Shown here: positions 1-9,582 of the stretch, piece after piece | Layout of the letters: each line of letters opens with the position of its first letter | Position numbering within the stretch: the first letter of the stretch is position 1 | Source of the DNA: Spirogloea muscicola | Lineage: Eukaryota > Streptophyta > Zygnematophyceae > Spirogloeales > Spirogloeaceae | Assembly: GCA_009602725.1 (NCBI GenBank) | Contig: WELB01000100.1 | Coordinates: 421,731-476,127 of the forward strand | Reading direction: 5' to 3' | Length of the DNA stretch: 54,397 nt | Notes under the pieces: generated by a model | The model's input: only the letters and a program-made list of their open reading frames with translations | What the model was told of the DNA's origin: nothing | Databases searched by the model: none | Program-made: the position numbers and the translations under genes

Positions 1-387
1 CCGCCGCCGCTGCGGGCGCGGCGGCGATGGCGCGGGGCTCGGGGTGCGCGGGAGGCCGGCAGGCAGGGGCGGCGCTCCAACGCCCACCGATCGCCTACTA
101 AACCCGCCGTTGCGAGCGAACGGCAGAAGCGGGCTGGACGGCCGCGCAGTTGTGCGGCAGTGGCACTGCGCTCGGGGGCACTCGGAACGGGGACCCATGC
201 GACGCCACTGAGCCCCCCAAAGCCGCTCCAGCGGCGTGGGTGTGGGCTCGCTCAGGCACAGCTCTCCTTCGCGTCCCGCAAGCATCGGAGAGTGCGGCTC
301 TCGGTTAGTTTGGGCGTTCAGGGTGTGCGCCACTGGGCTGGCATCTCACAGCACCACTTTCTCACAGCCATCGCTGAAATGAAGATA

Positions 388-512
388 GAAGTGGCTCTCC
401 CAATGGGGGAAAGGGCTGTGATAAGCCAGCCCGAACAAAAGGTAAGAGAGCAGACGCTTCCAGTAGGGGGCGAAGGCGGTGAGTAGCCAGCCCAAAAATA
501 AGAGTGTACGAA
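388..512 (+). repeat. two adjacent copies of the GGGCTG hairpin-core repeat
   Basis: The first copy reads CCAATGGGGGAAAGGGCTG, then a short loop, then GCCAGCCCG. The second (from about 449) has CTTCCAGTAGGGGGCGAAG, then GGTGAGTAGCCAGCCC. The same order of blocks (CTTCCA, GGGGGCAAGGGCTGTGA, GCCAGCCC, A-rich run) recurs across the window in both orientations. Confidence 0.7.
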
Positions 513-1524
513 GTTCGAATGGGCCCGAGAAAGGGCGCCCAGGCGCTGCGCCCTTTCAATAATGTCACATGTAAGCATCGGTGTTGGCCACCTCATGCGG
601 CTGTTGTCAGGAGAAGACCCTTTCTCTTTGCACCTTGGACGTCTTTGTTGTTCCTGATCTGTCACCATTATGCTGCATTGCAACCCCCGTACAATTCTCT
701 CATGACCTGGCTGGCCCCTCTTTCCACCACGAGCCTTCGGAAATTCTTCCTCTCTTCACGCTGGCTCCAAAAACCCACTGCTCATTCGTCATCTGCTTGT
801 ACATTCTTAGTGCAAGGAGTCATGTCGGAAGCACACAACTCGTTGCGGTCTTGCTGGAGCCCGCTTACCTTGCAGTGGTCCGCTTTCTTCTTTGCAAATA
901 CGGAGAGAACGAGAGCTCCCTAGAAGGTAGCGGTTTCCTTAGAGAGATGGCTAAGCATGGCGGTCAGCCCAATTTCTAAATCCCAATTGTTGAGAGTATC
1001 GTACTCACAGATGCGCCAACGCTAACTCTACAAGCAATCAGCACTCTTTGACGACTTGAGCAGCAAGATGCTCCGTTCACTCTGTCGGGCTGTTTGTTGC
1101 AGCTGGTTGTTGTTCTTGCAGCCACTATACTCTTTGCGAGAGCTCTTCTTCACGACCGTCCACGCTTGCCGAATTTCCCCCCCTCTGCTAGACTGTGCTT
1201 CCCAATAGAAGAGGCGAAGCTTCTATGAGTGATGCAGTGATATTGAGGGGAAAAAGCAGAAAAGGAAACTTTCAAAAGAGGAGATATCGCCACAAGCAGA
1301 AGGCGTGTTGTGCGCTTGTATTGCGGGGGAGGTCAGCCGAGCCAGTACAATGCTCATGCAGAAGCAAGGGAAGTGCAGAGAAAGAAAGAGGGTACATAAA
1401 GCGAAAGCTCCGTGCTAAGATGGGCTTAGAAAGCATGGCAATGCTAAAGTGGGCTTTCGTAGCCACGAGTGAGCACCCTACCAATTGGCGGCGGCATCGT
1501 CCTGCTGCGCAAGATGCTGGAGGA

Positions 1525-2230
1525 AGGAGGATAAAATGGGGGAGATGGCTGTGAAAGTCCAGCCCGAAAAGAAATGGGCGCCGCTGATCAGGAGAAAGGT
1601 GCGCATGATGAAATGAGAGGGAGGCCAAAGCAAGCCAGTACACTTTTCGTAAGTTGCGCGGGATCCCCTTTCCGTGACTTCTGCCAAGAGATGTAAAGTG
1701 ACCTCTGGTCAGCTAAGTGTAAATAGGTATAAGGAGTGGGAGGCGTTGCGCTCACCTCCCTCAACTCATCCAAACATGTGGGCAGCTGACAGAATCTCGT
1801 CTCACAAGTATGCCCACACTTGAACTGTTGGATGCCGGCCAAGCAAAGGGGGGGAGGCCGAGGTGATGATTGACTGCAGTCCAAAATAGGTCGCCGGAGA
1901 GCCGGATGGACTCATGTATGGGAAGTGCATTGAGCCGTTTGGACGCCCCCTAACGAGAGGGTAGAGAATCCTCCAGGTTGAAGTGCTCCTAGATGGGGGC
2001 GATGGCTGTTGACAGCCAAATAGAATAGCCAAGGGATGGAGAGAAGGCGCACGTTGCTCATGAAACGATATAAAGGCCATCTAAGCCAATACATCGGAGG
2101 GAAAGAGGGATGCTTCCAACAAGGAGGGCGATGGCTGTTTATGAAGTTCAGCTCTTGCAAAGGGGGCGAGGGCTGTGAGAGAAGGTGCGAAGTGCCCATG
2201 AAATGAAAGGGTGGCCTACTTAAGGCCATA
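1525..2230 (+). repeat. cluster of diverged hairpin-core repeat copies
   Basis: Degenerate cores (GGGGGAGATGGCTGTGAAAG then CCAGCCCGAAAAG at about 1530-1575; similar at about 1993 and 2115) are each followed by a GAGAAGG-TGCGC-ATGAAATG block and a GGCCAA-GCCAATACA block. The same tail follows cores at 14.94, 29.73 and 45.45 kb. This shows a longer repeat unit, of which the hairpin core is one module. Confidence 0.6.
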
Positions 2231-3905
2231 GATGTTCAGGCAGGTGCTAATGCCAAATTCGGGGCTTCATATATCGAAGCACTATGCTAAGGTGGCGGAG
2301 GTCACAGCGTGACGTTAGTACCCACGGGCGAGCACAAACAGATTCGACAGGCTACCCTGGTGGGCTGGAGCGCCGCCGCAGAAGCCCGTGGCCTGACTTA
2401 AAGTGCGCCCAGCATGCCGATGAACAGCCGGAGCTTAGGAGCGCTGTAAGCTAAGCGAGAGCCGTGATCTGCAACGTGCAACGAATGCCTGCGCAATGCT
2501 AGTGTGCCCAGCCTGCCCCCGACTGAGCGACGTGCGTCAACGAGCCGGGCCAGAGTTGAAGAAGTGAGAACCATTTGAATCCGTAGCCACCGCATCTATT
2601 GTGACGGGCAAGAGGTTCAGGGCGGACAGGGTACCCCGGAGGGTGTGACACCCGCCCCTATTCATGGTCATCGACCATTACATCGTCCGCTAACCGCTGC
2701 CTATTGCTTATCACCTAGCCCGAACCTGCTGCAATAAGTATAGCGCATGGATAGAAGAAAATGAAAGAAAGTGCTTATTCCACGAGTGTGTGGGCTGTGA
2801 CAAGCCAGCCCAAACGAAGGAAGGTCAGGTGTTGACAGGTAACATCCACGGGCGGCCGATTGCGAGGCCTGGCCGTGGAGGTCAGGCGACCGGCGGCGAG
2901 GACGAGATCCGCGGCGCCCAACTTCCGCCTCTAAGTCGTTCGGATTTCCGGTCCTGGAGGTTCTTGTCGTGGACGGGGGAGTCAGTAGGGACGGGCCTTC
3001 GCACGCCGGGCGGGCCGGAAAGCGCCTGGAAACAACCGGCGCCGGTCCCGAGGGGGGGCGGCCTCGTCGGAGATAGTAACGCAATGGGGGAGAAAGTGAG
3101 CGTTCCCAAATTCTTCTTCCAATAGGCCACTGACCGCGGCACATCCGGCGATCGTCCGGCGGAGGCGCCCGACTTTCGGACGGCCCGCCCCGACGGCGCC
3201 GCGCGACCGTTGCGCCCGCGCTTGCCGGCGGATGCGGCCCATCGGGCCCGGCAGTTCGCCGCCACGTGGCGACTGGCCAAGATCGCCAAGGCCACCCCCC
3301 TGCGCATCGTCGTCGGCCCGACCAAGGCGCGCCCTTGCCTCGGGCGACCGGCGGGGCTTTGACCTCCCCGGCACGTAGCCGGGCCGTCGGCTGGGGGCCG
3401 GGACGGCCCGCATGCGTGGGATCGCGGTATAGTGGGCTTGACGGTGCCCTTCCCCACGTTTCGCAGACACCAACGACCACCCGCTCCTATCGGTTCTCTC
3501 CGAACGGCAGGTCTGGTCCCTCCCAGCACCCTCCCCCCCCCTTCCGACCCCCGCGCCGCGGCGCAGCCGCCCGGCCAGCCTGCCGAGCCCCCCCGCTGCG
3601 CGGCCCGCAGTCGTCCTCCACTGCGACCAACTCCGCCTCCCGGCTCCCCGTCCCCAAGCTCCTCCGCGCCGCCCAGCCGCGCCGCCTGGCCGCCTCCGCT
3701 TCTACCTCCGGCCGGCAGACCGCTGTGCCATCCCACGGAAGGCGAAGCTTGTGCCACCGCCGTGGTCAGCGGAAGGCCGTCGCGGGAACGCTCGCCGGGG
3801 TGTCGCTGCGGAGTTTCCGACCTGCCTCGCGTGCTCCACATGCTCAACAGCCGCCGGGTTGAGGCACTATGAGTTGACAAGAGTTGGAGGGCTGTGCTGA
3901 CGGCT

Positions 3906-6442
3906 ATGGAAGATGGTCCAAACGAGGCCTTGCCCCCTTGGGAGTCACCTCCAGACCTCAGGCGACTACCTGTGCCTCCGGGCCTCATCACTACGTCCAC
4001 GGTGTATCCGTTGTCCATGCTCTCTGGACGAAGCGAAAGCTGGAGCTCAGCTTCCTCCTATGATGACACTAGCAGTGGAGAGGACGAGCCTCAAGTTGAG
4101 GTAGTACCGACCAGGCTTGGAACGGTGAATGTGACGGTTGTTGGAAATCGCAGGAAGCCAGGACTCGTCACTTATCACGACATAGGGCTCGACCGTAAGC
4201 TTTCAAACCCTTCATCACCTTCCCAAATGGCGATGACTGATATTCATCATACCTTCCGCTCGCATGAAGTGCTGATCACCTGTTGCAACTCTGTCTGCAG
4301 ATACGAACTGTTTCCAAGGACTATTCCTCTGTGCTGACATTGCCACTTTACTCCTTCACAACTTCTGCATCTATCATATCGACTCGCCTGGCCATGAGGT
4401 ACATCAGATGGAGAACTTTATTCGGGATGATGCAGCAGTATCTAGCCAAGCAGGCTGACTAGAAGGCTGCTGCCATCCTTGCTATGCTTGGCTGTCCATC
4501 TGAAGGACACTTGATCTTGTGCACCTTGCAGACAAATGCTGCAGACATGGCTGGGCCAGATTGGAGTGTCGATGATCTGGTAAATCAAGTGAAGGACATT
4601 GTCAGCTTCTTCAGGTACGATGCTAAGTATTGTCATGGGATCGAGTTGAAGAATGCCATTCAACTGCTGCTTGGCAGCTAGTGATCCTTTGGATGCTGAT
4701 TCTATGTTGCCTGAAAACAGGATTCAAGTGATGGTTGGCCTCGGCGTGACTGGTGGAGCTTACATCCTGACTCAATTTGCGGTAATACAAAGTGGCAGCT
4801 GACCCTACTACTATAAGATGCGAATGTTTTGACTCTTCTGTGGATGAAGCTCTTCATTAGCTTTAACTGCTATGCTTTGCCTTACACGCCTGAAGCAAGG
4901 TCATGCTTATCATGTTGGGGGAGGACAATCTTGAAACACAAATTGCTCGAGAGCACTACAGATTACCATGGAAAAGTTGCAGATAGCATTCAGGATGACA
5001 TAATCACACTAGTAAGACTAATGCAAAACTCGAATTGTGTTGGTGGTGACAGATTCAACATCCAGAGAGAGTGCTGGGCCTCATTCTTGTATCACCAATC
5101 TGTCAAGCACCTACATGGACTGAGTGGGCCTACTCAAAGGTGTTCATAGAATCCAAATCAGCATGTCGTTCTCAGTGAAAGCCAGTCAGTCCAACCCTTG
5201 CTTTTCACTGTCCTATTAGTTATTCTGTTCTTACATGATTTACTTAGAGGTAAGCTTTGCTTGTGAAATGTACATGTATTTGACTCTGTCATATCTGCAC
5301 CATGCAGGCGCTTGCAAGTGTTCTTCATTACTATGGCTGGACAACGTTTGCAAAAGACACACTCCTGCAGCGTTATTTCTGCCAGGTATACGTCATGTCC
5401 TGATGGTATGAGTCTCTGCTGTCTGCCCTCAGTTTAAACAGTCTACAACTCCAAGCTGGACAAGTACATCAAGGGCAAGACTCTTTCACGATGGTGAAAC
5501 TTACTTTTGACCTTGCTCACTGCATACAGGAAAATGGTAATTCTGGTCCCACTCCTGAAGCAGTGCGCACATTCAGAAGGGTGAGCATGCATCTACGATA
5601 CTGTGCACCCTGCGACTGCATTTTGTGTATGTCAGCAAATGTATATGATTGAATTATCTAATGGCTTGTCTTTGACAGTCACCTGTTTGCTTGCAGGATC
5701 TGGAGCGACGAAACCCACACAACGTCGCACGCTACGTCCGCGCCTTGGCCCAGTGAGTACTGCAACAACTTGCTGCTTCTTTGTTGCTCCTCAATGTGAA
5801 GCAGCTGACCAGGACATTGCTACATGGCATTTGCAGGCGACGAGATATCTCAGAGAATCTGCGTACATTGCAATGCCCATCCCTCGTTATAAGTGGCCAG
5901 AATTCCAGCTTTCTTGGTGAAAGCTTGCACATGATAACCCAACTGAGCAAGGACTCTGTGACATACATTGAGGTACATCTGACTTGCAAACGTCATGCCA
6001 CCTACAGTGGGGACTCATTGTATTCATTGTGTTCGTTTCCAATGTATGCAGTGTGTATGTACATATTGTGCAGGTATGGAATGTCATTGCTGCTGGTTAA
6101 AAAGTTGCCACTGCACTGACGCCGCTAAGTTGTTCCAGTAATCACGATGCCGCTAAAGTGTGATAGCAATGTTGACTCGTTAACTGCCAGGTCCCAACCT
6201 GCGGTGCATTGGTTACCGAGGAGCGGCCAAATATGATGCAAAGAGCCATGGAGCGGTTCTTGGGTCGACTTGGCTTTCAGCGGGCTTTGTTCTTTGAGCT
6301 AAGGAGGGCTCCAAGATCACCAACCTCTCCTTTATGCTCCTCAGAGGCACTCTCACCCCAGGGCATGGGTGTCAAGTTGAAGCCTATAAAGACAAAGGTG
6401 GAACGTGACAGTGTAAATAGGCAGCTGGCAGACGTTTTGTAG
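3906..6442 (+). CDS. NDRG/NDL-like alpha/beta-hydrolase-fold protein
   Basis: Ten exons: 3906-4194, 4301-4398, 4532-4614, 4721-4781, 5053-5139, 5308-5385, 5530-5580, 5697-5752, 5837-5972 and 6191-6442. All splice phases agree and give 396 residues. Conserved NDR-family blocks appear in order: TYHDIGLD, then [20 protein letters not shown] with [71 protein letters not shown] and [14 protein letters not shown] proteins have an alpha/beta-hydrolase fold without the usual catalytic triad; plant NDL members act with G-protein beta subunits in signalling. The start is the ATG at 3906; an upstream in-frame GTG is not needed. The N-terminus is Ser/Glu-rich and not family-specific. The 3' end lies well before the next gene. 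Family assignment is secure; a role in this organism is inferred. Confidence 0.92.
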
Positions 6443-7840
6443 TCATGGAATGGAGGCTGGCCGCAGCACCAGGATATCACGGTACAACAGTGCGGCAGGA
6501 CTCCTACTACGTTCCTGGTCAACCTGCTCGCCTAGACATCAGTCAATTTTGATAGTGCTCAAGAGCATTCAGGCTTCACCCTTACTCCCCATAGCATCAA
6601 CATTCCATTCATTCTTGGCAGGGCATATCAAATCTAGCAAACAGTTTTTGGCAAAGGTTAGCAGTCGCCTTAGAAGTAGCAATTCTTTGGGCTGGCCGAA
6701 GGCACAGCTCACTTATTTAGAAGCAAATAAGTGGCTTGTCTTAGTGGCATCCTGCAGAAGCCATCTCTTATTCCAGACCTAGACTTGGTCCCCTTTGTTC
6801 ATATGAAACTGAAATTGGTGAAACTGGTTCGCCTATGCTCCCCTGACCATTACAAAGAGCGTGTCAGAGCAGGTCTTGCAAATTTGGAGTGCAGAGAGGT
6901 GGCTGTCATGACAAGATTTCTCTAGAAGGCTGCAAGAACTCCTCGTGGAAAGATCTGGCCTGATACAGTGACTTTGCTTGCCTATACAGTGAGGCTGCGA
7001 CATAGTGGTGTAGCCTCACTGCCAACAACATCCTTAAGATTAGCAGTATGCAAGCTCCCATTGACAGTCTGCAGTGCAGGTTAGCTTTGCGCATAACTGG
7101 ATTCATGACCCTTGGAGGGCCGCATCTCTAAATAATGATGGCCTCCATCTAGATGAAGTGATTGTGTTGTGAAATATGGCGAGGCTTCAAGGTGTTGGAG
7201 ATTCAGATTTGGCGACTCCTGGTGTCGCACTTCTCGAGGTGGTTAAGTGGTTGTTGACAGCCACCGCTTTCCAATATTCTGAATCTCTAATCTCAGCTGG
7301 AGCGTTTGCCCCTCTTCACAGGCTCACTAGACTGGCCTCATAGCGGTGGTGCAGATGCAGATCCGCTCATAGGGGCAGACAGAGATCAGACTGGCACAGA
7401 CTCCGCCCACACCCATGGTATGTGGCAATCGTAGGTAGAGTCACCGAAGGAGCACGGTGGTCTCATCTCAGATTGAAGCAAGCCCAGTTTGCCAGGACAC
7501 CCCTTCTTTGGGAATAACAATTTGCCCAAACAGCTTACTGGCTCGGCTTGGCTTCTGTCAATTCTTGCAAACTGCTACGCTTCTCCTTTTTCAGTAATAT
7601 ATTTGGTGAAGAGTTCGGGCTGGGGAGTCGTGCTGTTGAATTCGTTATTATGGTGAATCAGGTAGATATCTAACTCAGCCAAAAGTGAAAAGCCAGCCTG
7701 AAAAGCATTGACAAGCTCCGGTGCTGCTGCTTCTGGGTCTCAGCGAGATGCTTCTTTCCCAGCTGCGAGTTCCTCCGACTTGCTGCTGCTCACTCGTGGT
7801 TACTAAGCTTCCACCTGCGGTAGTCTCGTGCAAAGGCGCA
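6443..7840. other. gene-free stretch
   Basis: This is probably the 3' untranslated region of the NDRG-like gene, then unassigned sequence. A frame at 6731-6925 looks faintly protein-like (PFVHMKLKLVKLVRLCS) but has no recognisable family and no clear splice partners. Base composition is near balanced, like the introns. Near 7785 an ACTCGTGGTTACTAAGCTT block marks the edge of the repeat field that follows. Confidence 0.4.
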
Positions 7841-7849
7841 ACTTGGGTC

Positions 7850-8035
7850 TTTGGACCTTGTCCATTCGTTTGGGCTGGCCTTTCACAGCCCTTGTCCCCT
7901 TTGGGAGGAGAAGTGCTCGCCCATAGAGGATAGGGGCTGGGAACGGCCAGCCCTTCGGGAGAACGACTTTCCCCGTCATTGTGGCCCCTTCGACCCTAGT
8001 CAATTCTTTGGGCTGGCTTTTTACCGGGCTGGCCC
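7850..8035 (-). repeat. two reverse-oriented hairpin-core repeats
   Basis: Blocks read TTGGGCTGGCCTTTCACAGCC at about 7866 and CAATTCTTTGGGCTGG at about 7998, the reverse complement of the copies at 0.4 and 8.5 kb. A variant core (GAGGATAGGGGCTGGGAA) lies between them. The second copy abuts the reverse-transcriptase remnant. Confidence 0.65.
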
Positions 8036-8039
8036 GACG

Positions 8040-8400
8040 TGCGCGGGCGCGCACGACTCTACTCGGCCTCTTCCCTGGGGGCAGCGGCGTGGCGCGAGGC
8101 CCTCCCCCTCAACGACGCCCTCACCCTCCCAGACGAGGTGTTCCGCAGTGCCGTCCACCGGCTCCTGGGCCTTCCCGCCGCCATGTCTCCAGGGTGCGTC
8201 AATGCGAATGTGGGGAGCGAGGGGCCGAGCTTGGGGAGCTGGCCGCCCATGTTCTGCGCTGTTCCCACGGCGAGGAGCGGACAGCAGCCCACGACCGCCT
8301 TCGAGATGCGATGCATGGCATCCTTGTGGAGGCTTCTCGGTGGCAGCCAAACTCCGCCGTCACGCCGCTCCAGCAACGGGCCGACGGTCTCCACGCCGGC
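8040..8400 (+). pseudogene. C-terminal remnant of a non-LTR retrotransposon reverse transcriptase
   Basis: One frame (from 8039) carries SLGAAAWREALPLNDALTL then DEVFRSAVHRLLGLP. This is the block typical of the C-terminal tail of L1-like reverse-transcriptase polyproteins, just before their cysteine motif. The continuation sits in another frame (that of 7981): CECGERGAELGELAAHVLRC then EERTAAHDRLRDAMHGI, which matches the family's CxCG...HxLxC...RHxxxRDxL zinc-knuckle region. A frameshift near 8190-8205 separates the two. No polymerase or endonuclease domain is present, so this is a short dead fragment. Inverted repeat cores flank it on both sides. Identified from memory of family motifs; no search was run. 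Confidence 0.65.
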
Positions 8401-8485
8401 AAAGCCCTCGCTGCTGCCTCTGGCTCTGGCCAGGGGACCCGCTTCCAGAAACCTAGTCTCTCTAACCTGAGGCTGCTTAGCAGGA

Positions 8486-9228
8486 GAAGTGGCACTCCCA
8501 ATGGGGGCAAGGGCTGTGAAAAGGCAGCCCGAAAAGAATTGACAAAGGTTCGAAGGGGCCAAATGACGGAGGGACCTAAACAGCGCTAAGCAGCTACGAA
8601 GGAGCCTGAAGATGCTATGTCAGAACGGGGGAGGATGGACCACTCAGTAATTACGAGTGAGGAGCCTTAAATCCGACAAACTAGCTGCCGGAGAACTATT
8701 TACCTGCCGAAAGCCTGAGGCCGCAGCGAGAGCACGGTCAGCACGCAGCACGCTTAGCAGGGGTTACTGAGTGCTTCGTAGCTGCTTAGTTTCTTCTTGT
8801 GCTTGTTTTCTAAGTGCTTCACTTGGCCCCTTCTCGTCCTTTGTTCATTCTTTTTTGGGCTGGCTTTTTCCAGCCCCTATCCTCAATGGGCGAACCCTTC
8901 TTTTCACAGCCCTTGCCCCCATTGGGAGAGCCACTTCTCTTTCTTCCTGCCTTCGTTGGCACTTTCTTCTTCTCTGGGCTCTCCTCACTTTGGCCCCTTC
9001 GAACCTTGTCAATTCTTTTCGGGCTGGCTTCTCACAGCCCTTGCCCCCATTGGGAGAGCCACTTCTCCTCACTCGTGAACTACTGAGTGGTCCATCCTCC
9101 CCCGTTCTGCAATAGCCTCTTCAGGCCCCGCAGTAGCTGCTTAGCTCGTAGTTTGGACCCTTCGAACCTTGTCAATTCTTTTCGGGCTGGCTTCTCACGG
9201 CCCTTGCCCCCATTGGGAGAGCGACTTC
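8486..9228. mobile_element. fold-back (TIR) repeat element A
   Basis: A left arm (about 8486-8668) and a right arm (about 9066-9228) are inverted copies of each other. Both carry, in mirrored order, CCAATGGGGGCAAGGGCTG, GCC-AGCCCG, AATTGACAA-GGTTCGAAG, CTGAAGA/GGC-TGC, GGGGGAGGATGGACCACTC and ACGAGTGAGGAGCC. Nested between the arms are further core copies (8838-8935, 8990-9065) in reverse orientation. There is no coding capacity beyond short repeat-derived frames. The structure fits a non-autonomous inverted-repeat element (MITE or fold-back type); target-site duplications were not established. Confidence 0.6.
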
Positions 9229-9240
9229 TTCTGGGCTGGC
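9150..9240 (-). repeat. reverse hairpin core at the element A right end
   Basis: Contains CTTGTCAATTCTTTTCGGGC, TGGCTTCTCACGGCCCTTGC, then CCCCATTGGGAGAG. It forms the end of the right arm of element A and is followed at once by GC-rich 5' flank of the next gene. Confidence 0.6.
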
Positions 9241-9437
9241 AAACAGCCATCGCAAGAAGCTCGTCCAATGTAGTCTCTCTCCTTTGCCCCAAGCCCGCCG
9301 GTGCCCGCATGTGCTCCGCGCCGCCCGTCGTCCACGCTCGTTCAGGCCGCCCCGTAGCCGCCGCCGCTAAGCGGGGCCGCTAAGTCTGGCCCCCCGCCAG
9401 ACTGGCGACCCGCCCTCCCGGATGGCCGACCCGGCGT

Positions 9438-9461
9438 CACGTGGCCGCCTCCCGTCACGTG
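9438..9461. promoter_or_regulatory. paired CACGTG boxes upstream of the PYROXD2-like gene
   Basis: Two copies of GTCACGTGG (CACGTG at 9438-9443 and 9456-9461) lie 18 bases apart, about 120-145 bases before the candidate ATG. CACGTG is the plant G-box/E-box bound by bZIP and bHLH factors. Its function here is inferred from position only. Confidence 0.4.
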
Positions 9462-9480
9462 GGCTATGCAATGATCATAC

Positions 9481-9484
9481 CAGA

Positions 9485-9518
<34 letters not shown>
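9481..9518. repeat. GCC trinucleotide run
   Basis: About eleven tandem GCC units sit just upstream of the PYROXD2-like start. Similar runs mark the 5' ends of most genes in this window. Confidence 0.9.
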
Positions 9519-9521
<3 letters not shown>

Positions 9522-9582
9522 TCAGTGCCGCGAGGAGAGCGCCGCGGCCCCGTGCCTCTGCCGGAGGAGCGCCGCTCCAGCC

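Larger units (their letters stand above)
1..3905. other. intergenic region with repeats and a GC island
   Basis: I recognise no gene here. The first 60 bases are GGC-rich, like the 5' ends of genes elsewhere in the window, so a neighbouring gene may start just outside. Repeat cores of the GGGCTG/CAGCCC family lie at about 388-445, 449-510, 1530-1575, 1990-2035, 2110-2190 and 2785-2825, all in the same orientation. Bases about 2880-3530 are sharply richer in G+C and CpG and are open in several frames on both strands, with no protein family I know. Bases 3530-3870 are C-rich 5' flank of the next gene. Confidence 0.6.

Noticed and set aside
27-101. Short ATG frame in the first 100 bases
   Set aside because: Twenty-four codons with no features; base content resembles a 5' flank.
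2882-4018. A 378-codon open frame on the minus strand
   Set aside because: It runs antisense across the GC island and the NDRG first exon, is low-complexity (Gly/Arg/Ser) and has no family motif. GC-rich DNA lacks stop codons by chance.
8540-8560. tRNA gene suggested by GGTTCGAAGG
   Set aside because: No cloverleaf, acceptor stem or anticodon arm can be drawn around it.
8771-9115. Several overlapping frames with GLASHS/PCPHWE-like peptides
   Set aside because: The same peptides recur wherever the hairpin-core repeat is read in that orientation, so they reflect repeat copies and not a gene.
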